Assembly (NCBI GenBank): GCA_963610315.1
Contig: CAVDMV010000022.1
Coordinates: forward strand, 1 to 23,332
DNA length: 23,332 nucleotides
Origin: UBA3210 sp963610315
GTDB taxonomy: Bacteria > Bacillota_I > Bacilli_A > RFN20 > CAG-449
Direction: 5' to 3'
Part shown: piece after piece, positions 13,855 to 19,198 of the stretch
How positions within the stretch are numbered: the first letter of the stretch is position 1
Layout: the number at the start of each line of letters is the position of its first letter
Translations under genes and position numbers: made by a program
The notes under the pieces: model-generated
Database searches by the model: none
The model's input: the letters and a program-made list of their open reading frames with translations, nothing else
What the model was told of the DNA's origin: nothing

Positions 13855-15834
13855 TTATTTTCCTCCTATATCTTTCTTTAAATTTTTAAATATATCTACA
13901 TATTTACTATCTTTTCGATAAAAGGCGATTGGTAGTCCGATAGGAGAAGGAACTTTTCCTACTCCATCTTTAACTTCTTCATTAGTGAAGAATTGAACCC
14001 ATTCACCTTTAGGAAGATAATAAGTATGTTCTTTTTCGTTAGGTCGAAGAACTGGAGAAACGATAATATCTTCTCCAAACATATATTCTTTTTTATTTAT
14101 ATATGCTTCTTCTTCATCATAATGGAAGAATAATGGTCTAATCATTGGAGTATTATTTTTATAATATTCTTCATATAAGTCTTCTCGATATTTTTTTAGT
14201 CCAACGAAATAGTTAGTATTTTGAATAAATTCATCATAAGTTTCTTCATTATCATATTGAACATTATTCTTAGGTTGATTACCTTCATGAGTTCGATAAA
14301 TCGGCGTGAAGATATTCATTTCTGACCATCTATTAAATAATTCTGCATTTCGTTTCATTGGATAAAGAGTAGTAATAGTTGTATAACCTCCAATATCCGA
14401 ATGGATAACTCCACATCCTGAGCAAGCTAATGATAAAGAAGCAGGAACAACTGAACCTAAGCCATATTCATCAGAGAAATCAACATGTTGATCACCATTC
14501 CACATCGAATTAGTAAATTGGAATGTATGTGCGTAAGCCGCGCGCGAGAAGAAGAAAATTTCATCTTCTTTATCCTCTTCTTTAACTGCATCGAAATTAC
14601 ATTTAGCCCACATAGTTGGCCATCTATTATGCAGTTTTTCACTTACTCCTCCATAACAAACTGAATCAGTTGGTAAATATTCACCAAAATCAGCCATCCA
14701 ACCAGATAAGCCATATTCAATCATATTTTTCTTAATGATATTCATATACCATTCTCTAGCCGTTGGATTAGTTAAATCGACAATGCCGGCATTGAAGGTA
14801 GTTGATTTAATATGATAAACTGAGCCATTCTTTTTTCTAATTAAGAAAGCTTTTTTCTTCGCTTCATTATATTGAGGACACCCTTCTTTTAAGAAAGTAT
14901 TAATATAACCTAAGAATCTAACCCCCTCTTTATTAAGATTTTTAATAATCTCTTTTAAATTAGGATATAGTTTTTCATCCGCTTCCCAATTCCAATAAAC
15001 TTGATAACCGAAAGAAGTAACGACATTTCCGCACCAATCTTGACACCAAATCGCCGCGACTTTTAAACCTCTTTTCTTTGCTTCCTCATATTTTTTTAAT
15101 AAGACTTCGCTACCACCCTGAACGGCAAGAATTACTCCATCATTAACCCAACTAGGAACACGAGGTTGTAAACCTACTAAGCGAGAAACATCTTGAGAAA
15201 GTTCTAATAAAGAATCTGCACAAAGAAGGGAAATAGATTGAGGAATTTCTCTAAATTTAATAAATAATTCATCTTTTTTGAATGATAAGAAACCATATGT
15301 ATCTTCATGACAATATATTGCATATCCTTTAGAAGAAATAAATGAAGGAGTAGAACAATATGTTTGATGATCTTTATAAGGTGCTTCATAAGATGGATTA
15401 GGTCCATGAAGTCTTTCTCGTAATTGCTTTTTCGCGATTTTTAAGACTTGTTGATGTTCACTTACCCAAATAGGTACATCTTTACCTTTTAAATCTAAAG
15501 TCGAATATTGTTCTCCACAACCATAGATATGTTCATCAGTAAACGTTTTAAATCTTAAGGTAAAACGATTAAAACCAGGATCAACATGGAAATGGAATTT
15601 AACATAATCTTCTTTATCAACAATGATTTCAGCTTGAGTTTGTCCATCTGAGAACATATATCTTTTACCATCTTGAAAAAGGAAAGTTAACTTTCTTCGT
15701 TCGAAGATATTATCTTTTGTTTTAAAAGATCCTCGAGCCATCTTATACCTTGCTTTTCCTTTACCAATAACTAAATAGCAATCACCATTAGTTAATTGAT
15801 TAAGGAAGTAATTATATAGTTCTTCTTTGTTCAT
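13855..15834 (-). CDS. sftG: GH31 sulfoquinovosidase (YihQ-like)
   Basis: A 659-residue retaining alpha-glycosidase that releases sulfoquinovose from sulfoquinovosyl glycerol or sulfolipid glycosides. It follows E. coli YihQ closely: AVQGG (Q239), WCQDW (Q265), QVYWNW (W281), the nucleophile D382 in GWMADFGEYLPTD, the acid/base D448 in WNGDQHVD, and HSDIGGYTT with Y484. By alignment from memory the E. coli sulfonate-site set Q262, Q288, R301, W304, Y508 is kept except that R301 is Q278 here. No signal peptide, so it is intracellular and length is normal. The start at 15834 has GGAAAGAGAG upstream. It is the first gene of the sulfoglycolysis operon, behind a TATAAT promoter whose start site is covered by a palindromic operator. 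Confidence 0.92.
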   Translation of the reverse strand: MNKEELYNYFLNQLTNGDCYLVIGKGKARYKMARGSFKTKDNIFERRKLTFLFQDGKRYMFSDGQTQAEIIVDKEDYVKFHFHVDPGFNRFTLRFKTFTDEHIYGCGEQYSTLDLKGKDVPIWVSEHQQVLKIAKKQLRERLHGPNPSYEAPYKDHQTYCSTPSFISSKGYAIYCHEDTYGFLSFKKDELFIKFREIPQSISLLCADSLLELSQDVSRLVGLQPRVPSWVNDGVILAVQGGSEVLLKKYEEAKKRGLKVAAIWCQDWCGNVVTSFGYQVYWNWEADEKLYPNLKEIIKNLNKEGVRFLGYINTFLKEGCPQYNEAKKKAFLIRKKNGSVYHIKSTTFNAGIVDLTNPTAREWYMNIIKKNMIEYGLSGWMADFGEYLPTDSVCYGGVSEKLHNRWPTMWAKCNFDAVKEEDKEDEIFFFSRAAYAHTFQFTNSMWNGDQHVDFSDEYGLGSVVPASLSLACSGCGVIHSDIGGYTTITTLYPMKRNAELFNRWSEMNIFTPIYRTHEGNQPKNNVQYDNEETYDEFIQNTNYFVGLKKYREDLYEEYYKNNTPMIRPLFFHYDEEEAYINKKEYMFGEDIIVSPVLRPNEKEHTYYLPKGEWVQFFTNEEVKDGVGKVPSPIGLPIAFYRKDSKYVDIFKNLKKDIGGK

Positions 15835-15865
15835 AACGATACTCTCTTTCCACTTAGAATAGTTT

Positions 15866-15880
15866 TTTAAGTGACTTAAA
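15866..15880 (-). promoter_or_regulatory. Palindromic operator, copy 2 (sulfoglycolysis operon)
   Basis: TTTAAGTGACTTAAA is a perfect palindrome apart from its central base. On the minus strand it begins 2 nt after the TATAAT -10 box and so covers the expected transcription start, a classic repressor position. The same site, with one change, precedes the GPH transporter operon at 3609-3623. The repressor is probably the ROK protein at the end of this operon. Confidence 0.75.
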
Positions 15881-15882
15881 TA

Positions 15883-15911
15883 ATTATAAAATGGAAATGA
15901 TAAAAAAGCAA
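15883..15911 (-). promoter_or_regulatory. Promoter of the sulfoglycolysis operon
   Basis: On the minus strand TTGCTT (15911-15906) and TATAAT (15888-15883) are 17 nt apart. The -10 is consensus, the -35 keeps only TTG. The weak -35 and an operator over the start site suit an inducible operon. Confidence 0.7.
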
Positions 15912-16096
15912 AAAATCACCTTATTTATGAGCATTTATTTCTAAAATTTTAAAAAAGCATACTATCGAGCCTAGATTATAGTAAAAATAGCTAAATCTTA
16001 ATAATTACCATATAAAGAAGATTTAACTTAAATTTTTCTTATAATTTAATTATAGTAACGCTAATGCGAATTCAAAATTTACATGAAAAACAGTTA

Positions 16097-16124
16097 TTGA
16101 CAAAAATTAATACGGGAGTATAGT
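16097..16124 (+). promoter_or_regulatory. Promoter of the small secreted/membrane protein operon
   Basis: TTGACA (16097-16102) and TATAGT (16119-16124) are separated by 16 nt. A consensus TATAAT overlaps at 16124-16129 but with a 21-nt spacer. The ribosome binding site GAGGG follows at 16146. Confidence 0.65.
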
Positions 16125-16158
16125 ATAATGATAAAAAAGGTTATTGAGGGAAATTATT

Positions 16159-16818
16159 ATGAATATTAGTGCATTATTAGTAGTTTTAACTACAACTATT
16201 TTAAATTATAATGTTAATGTAATTAAAGATGCAGATATTAAAGAGCAAGGTAGATCTACTTATGGTACTTCTTGCTCTTATATAGGTGAATTATCTATTT
16301 TTTCCTATTATTCACCATATTATATTTCTTCTAATGTAGATGTTGGAGGACATGCTTTTATTAGTTTTAAAAATTACAAAAAAGGCGCAGTTAGTTTTGG
16401 AAAAATGACGTTAAAAAACGATGAAACAGTTACGATAGGAAATTATGGTAATTTAAGTTCCCATAAATGTTCAATATATAATTTAGATTCTTATAAAGTT
16501 AACGTATTAAATGAAATGAATGGTCGAGTGTCGTTATCAATAGGTATTAATTTGGATCAACTAATCAAATTGAATTTATTTATAAATAATCATGACACAT
16601 GGTTACCAACTTATAATTGTTCATCTTTCGCGGAAGAGGCTTGGAATTTAGTTTCAAATGATAAAGTTTTTGCACATGAAAATTTTAATTATTTAATTTA
16701 TAAGCCAGAAATTTTAGTTAACAGCATAAAATCATATCCAAATTATCAAACTAATAAATATATTAAAAATAATAGCAATGTTGGATATTACGATAATCTA
16801 TCGTTTGTTAATATATAG
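16159..16818 (+). CDS. Putative secreted protein with permuted papain-like (NlpC/P60-type) fold
   Basis: A 219-residue protein that I cannot assign to a named family with certainty. The ATG at 16159 has GAGGGAAA upstream; a TTG at 16144 is less likely. Residues 1-16 are hydrophobic (ISALLVVLTTTIL) but lack N-terminal basic residues, so a signal peptide is only possible. The notable pair is GGHAFISF (H65) and YNCSSFAEEAWN (C154): a His-before-Cys order with a buried Cys followed by a Trp helix is the pattern of circularly permuted NlpC/P60-like thiol hydrolases (YiiX/LRAT type). It is first of three genes and is followed by two small membrane proteins. A cell-envelope peptidase or amidase, or a toxin-like effector, would fit. 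Function unproven. Confidence 0.6.
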   Translation: MNISALLVVLTTTILNYNVNVIKDADIKEQGRSTYGTSCSYIGELSIFSYYSPYYISSNVDVGGHAFISFKNYKKGAVSFGKMTLKNDETVTIGNYGNLSSHKCSIYNLDSYKVNVLNEMNGRVSLSIGINLDQLIKLNLFINNHDTWLPTYNCSSFAEEAWNLVSNDKVFAHENFNYLIYKPEILVNSIKSYPNYQTNKYIKNNSNVGYYDNLSFVNI

Positions 16819-16830
16819 GAGGAGCAATTT

Positions 16831-17136
16831 ATGGATGAAATAAAAAAATACAATAAAAGAATCTTGATAAGTTCGATTATTTTAATCTTATTAAGTTCCT
16901 TAGTAATTTATCTAGGTATTACATGTATTAGGCTTATAGGTGGATTATTAGTTCTATTAATTACCAATGGAATTAGTTCAATGTCACCTTCAACTATTTT
17001 ATATTATTTAATTTTAGTTTCTATCTTGTTAAATACGTGTTTAGCTTTGTTTATTGTGAATATAATATTTTATATAAAATACATTAAATACCAAAAAGAA
17101 ACGATTCAAAGTTATAAAAAAGAAGGAGTAAAATAA
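16831..17136 (+). CDS. Small membrane protein, unknown function
   Basis: A 101-residue hydrophobic protein with AGGAGG before the ATG, 12 nt after the preceding stop. It has a basic N-terminus (KKYNKR), hydrophobic segments at about 10-46 (one long or two short helices) and 56-85, and a charged Lys-rich C-terminus. I recognise no family. Its position between a putative secreted thiol hydrolase and another small membrane protein suggests a joint role at the membrane, for example immunity or transport, but nothing in the sequence proves this. Confidence 0.65.
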   Translation: MDEIKKYNKRILISSIILILLSSLVIYLGITCIRLIGGLLVLLITNGISSMSPSTILYYLILVSILLNTCLALFIVNIIFYIKYIKYQKETIQSYKKEGVK

Positions 17137-17137
17137 T

Positions 17138-17413
17138 ATGATAATCAATAAGAAGAAAATAATTATAACAACTATATTCGCAATATTTGCAATCGCTATT
17201 TTTATTACGTTAGGCATTGTATTCTTTAATTTATGCAATAAAAATATGCTTGAGACAATGGAATTCTTTAAAAATGATAATATGAAATATAAAAATTCTT
17301 TAACCATTACTACAACATTTGGAATATTATCAATTGTAATGTATTCATTTGCCTCATTTTCATTAATAGGTATTGTTATATTATTAATAAAAAGATTTAT
17401 TGACACTTTCTAA
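17138..17413 (+). CDS. Small membrane protein, unknown function
   Basis: A 91-residue protein starting 1 nt after the stop of the previous gene, with AAGGAG at the end of that gene serving as its ribosome binding site. It has two predicted membrane helices (about 8-30 and 56-85) with a short polar loop between, and positively charged ends. No recognised domain. It is the last gene of the three-gene unit and is followed by a terminator starting at its stop codon. Confidence 0.65.
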   Translation: MIINKKKIIITTIFAIFAIAIFITLGIVFFNLCNKNMLETMEFFKNDNMKYKNSLTITTTFGILSIVMYSFASFSLIGIVILLIKRFIDTF

Positions 17414-17440
17414 AGAGGCTTTATCAAAGTCTCTTTTTAT
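17412..17440 (+). terminator. Terminator of the small membrane protein operon
   Basis: AAAGAGGCTT (17412-17421) and AAGTCTCTTT (17427-17436) pair with one G-U wobble across a 5-nt loop and lead into TTTTTATTTT. It overlaps the TAA stop. Confidence 0.82.
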
Positions 17441-17540
17441 TTTCAATATCATCTCAATTAATTTATAAATTACTATTTTGTTTCTTATATCATTTAAAAT
17501 ATATCGTTATTGCTTTATAATTACTGAGGTTGGTGAAACA

Positions 17541-18272
17541 ATGGACTCATTTAAAAGATATTTAAAAAACAAAAAAGCAATCGTGTTCCTCGATTTTGAA
17601 GGAACACAATTTTCGCATGAAATTATCGCAATCGGCGCGATAAAAGTTATGCTCGATGAAGATAAGAATATTATTGATACAGAAGAACAAAGGACATTTA
17701 AAATTTTTGTTAAGCCTTTAGGTATTATTGGTAGTATTGTTGAACAAATGACTTCTATTACTGAAAAAACTTTAAAAGAAAATGGGGTAAGCGTTGAAGA
17801 AGCTTTTAAGAAATTTCAAAGTTTTGTTTCTTTACCTTCAAGTGATGTTCTCTTTGTCACTTTTGGAAATAATGACGCAAAAATGATTATTGATTCAATT
17901 AATTTTTCGAAGCCTAATAATTATTCATATTGTTATAGTATCGTTAACAATATCTTTGATTATCTTCCTTATATATCTAAATATATAAAAGATGCACATA
18001 ATAATAACTATTCTTTAGTTAATTACATCAAATTATTTAATGTTGAACCTACAGGCATATCTCATGATCCATTAAATGATGCGATTGATTTAAAGAATCT
18101 TTATAAAGCAATGGATGAAAGAAAAGATATTGTTTTAGAAGAATATTTAAAAGTTATTGAACATTCTTCAACTTATTCTACTCCAATTAAAGCCTTAATT
18201 ACGAAGTTATTCAATAACGAAACAGTCACAAAAGATGACTTAATTGAAGAATGTAAGAAAGTTATTAAGTAG
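17541..18272 (+). CDS. DEDDh-type 3'-5' exonuclease domain protein
   Basis: A 243-residue protein with an RNase H-like exonuclease fold related to DnaQ/epsilon. Exo I is FLDFEGT with D18 and E20, a middle acidic residue lies in FGNNDAKMI, and Exo III is SHDPLNDAIDL with the paired His and Asp of the DEDDh class. The ATG at 17541 follows GAGGT and GGTGA motifs; the longer reading from 17478 adds a hydrophobic stretch that overlaps the likely promoter and is not used. It precedes recU by 7 nt, which suggests a joint role in DNA repair or maturation, though an RNA substrate is possible. The order of catalytic residues is seen; the substrate is not known. Confidence 0.82.
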   Translation: MDSFKRYLKNKKAIVFLDFEGTQFSHEIIAIGAIKVMLDEDKNIIDTEEQRTFKIFVKPLGIIGSIVEQMTSITEKTLKENGVSVEEAFKKFQSFVSLPSSDVLFVTFGNNDAKMIIDSINFSKPNNYSYCYSIVNNIFDYLPYISKYIKDAHNNNYSLVNYIKLFNVEPTGISHDPLNDAIDLKNLYKAMDERKDIVLEEYLKVIEHSSTYSTPIKALITKLFNNETVTKDDLIEECKKVIK

Positions 18273-18279
18273 GTATGTT

Positions 18280-18876
18280 ATGATTAATTATCCAAATAAT
18301 AAAAAAGTAATTTCTCAAAATGAAAATAAAGACCTTAATCCATATTCTCAAAAGAAGAAATCTCTTTCTAACGCAAATAGAGGGATGGATTTTGAACACG
18401 CCGTTACCTTATCTTGTCAATTTTATGAAGATAATGATTTAGCTTTATTATCTAAAAGACCAACACCAATTCGTGTTGTTAAAAATGATTATAAAGCTGG
18501 TAGAATAACTGAAGCATATTTTGAAAAGCAATCTGAAACTGATTATAACGGAGTATACAAAGGTAAATATATTGATTTTGAATGTAAAGAGACGTTATCA
18601 AAAACATCATTAACTTTTAATAATATTCCTCTTCATCAAATTAAACACCTTAAAAAAGTTCTTTCTCAAGGTGGCATTGCTTTCTTTTTAATCTATTTTA
18701 AGACATTAGATCAAATCTATATGGTTTCCGCGGAAGATATGATTAATCTATATGAAAATTCGACAAGAAAATCCGCGACATTAGAGTCAATAAAAGAAAA
18801 AGGTATTTTAATCGAACAAGCTTATATGCCAAGAATTAAATTTCTAGAAGCAATTGATAAAATGTTTAATCTGTGA
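18280..18876 (+). CDS. recU: Holliday junction resolvase RecU
   Basis: A 198-residue homodimeric endonuclease that resolves Holliday junctions in recombination repair and chromosome segregation of Firmicutes. It shows NANRGMDFE near residues 31-39, the catalytic core TDYNGVYKGKYIDFECKET (D88, D99, E101, K103) and the following PLHQIKHLKKV helix. The chosen ATG has AGGT upstream; an upstream in-frame start at 18244 would overlap the exonuclease gene. Length is normal. In many Bacilli recU is followed by a penicillin-binding protein gene (ponA); here a terminator follows at once and the partner is the exonuclease gene upstream. Confidence 0.95.
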   Translation: MINYPNNKKVISQNENKDLNPYSQKKKSLSNANRGMDFEHAVTLSCQFYEDNDLALLSKRPTPIRVVKNDYKAGRITEAYFEKQSETDYNGVYKGKYIDFECKETLSKTSLTFNNIPLHQIKHLKKVLSQGGIAFFLIYFKTLDQIYMVSAEDMINLYENSTRKSATLESIKEKGILIEQAYMPRIKFLEAIDKMFNL

Positions 18877-18882
18877 GTAACA

Positions 18883-18908
18883 AAAAAAGCGCAGCACGGC
18901 GCTTTTTT
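18883..18908 (+). terminator. Terminator of the exonuclease-recU operon
   Basis: AAAAAAGCGC (18883-18892), loop AGCACG and GCGCTTTTTT (18899-18908) form a perfect 10-bp stem with a T-run, 7 nt after the recU stop. The A-tract on the 5' arm would also let it work on the other strand. Confidence 0.92.
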
Positions 18909-18930
18909 ATGTTACCTAAATATTATGGCT

Positions 18931-18995
18931 CTCTTAAATCTTTTAGGGTTTTCGCCGAAAATTTTTGTTTTCCTCGACCCCATAGAATTTAAGAG
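18931..18995 (+). other. Long imperfect hairpin, possible structured RNA or element end
   Basis: CTCTTAAAT (18931-18939) pairs with ATTTAAGAG (18987-18995), then GGGT with ACCC, and an inner GAAAA/TTTTC stem (18957-18961 / 18968-18972) closes on a 6-nt loop. TTTTATTTTG follows. I do not recognise a known riboswitch or ncRNA family in it. No promoter is visible between the recU terminator and this hairpin, so transcription is uncertain. Confidence 0.45.
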
Positions 18996-19019
18996 TTTTA
19001 TTTTGATTAGGTACCTCAA

Positions 19020-19025
19020 TATAAT
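19020..19025 (+). promoter_or_regulatory. Candidate -10 box of the 24-codon ORF
   Basis: TATAAT lies 36 nt before the small ORF start. The best -35 at a 17-nt spacing is only TTTATT (18997-19002), so promoter strength is doubtful. Confidence 0.4.
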
Positions 19026-19061
19026 ATGTGTGTTAATTGCATTATTATAAGGAGGTACATA

Positions 19062-19136
19062 ATGAATTCTAACACATTTTTAAAGAGATTTGGATTAAAT
19101 AAGAACAATTACAACTTATGTTGTATATCTTCTTAA
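19062..19136 (+). CDS. Small ORF, 24-residue peptide with a Cys-Cys pair
   Basis: An ATG with a near-ideal ribosome binding site (AAGGAGGT, 6 nt between GGAGG and ATG) opens a 24-codon frame. The peptide begins MNSNTFLKRFGL and ends NLCCISS. It is polar and basic in the first half, not a membrane segment. A TATAAT lies upstream and a hairpin with a T-rich tail downstream. No gene follows on this strand within the window, so it is not obviously a leader peptide of a downstream gene. The adjacent cysteines might suggest a modified peptide, a metal- or redox-responsive microprotein, or a Cys-sensing leader that lost its target. It may also be non-functional. I recognise no family. Confidence 0.45.
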   Translation: MNSNTFLKRFGLNKNNYNLCCISS

Positions 19137-19147
19137 AATTTCTTTGT

Positions 19148-19190
19148 TCTCTTTCTAAGATCCCCCAAAAGATTTAAGAGATTTTCTTTT
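19148..19190 (+). terminator. Possible terminator after the small ORF
   Basis: TCTCTT (19148-19153) pairs with AAGAGA (19176-19181) and an inner GATC (19059+100, that is 19159-19162) pairs with GATT (19171-19174), followed by TTTTCTTTTT. The stem is interrupted, so this is a moderate call. The same right arm takes part in the long inverted repeat. Confidence 0.45.
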
Positions 19191-19198
19191 TAAATAAT

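Larger units (their letters stand above)
15835..16158. other. Divergent intergenic region (324 bp)
   Basis: It holds the minus-strand promoter and operator of the sulfoglycolysis operon near its left side and a plus-strand promoter near its right side. The middle, about 15915-16090, is very AT-rich with no ORF, tRNA or clear hairpin-T terminator that I can see. A further TATAAT occurs near 16039 without a good -35. Confidence 0.6.
18931..19180. repeat. Inverted repeat pair (17 of 18 bp) flanking a small ORF
   Basis: The left arm CTCTTAAATCTTTTAGGG (18931-18948) and the right arm CCCCAAAAGATTTAAGAG (19163-19180) are reverse complements with one mismatch, 250 bp end to end. A third, more degenerate copy on the same strand as the right arm is at 18978-18995. 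No target-site duplication is obvious at the outer edges. This could be a small MITE-like unit or an RNA with alternative pairings. Confidence 0.55.
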
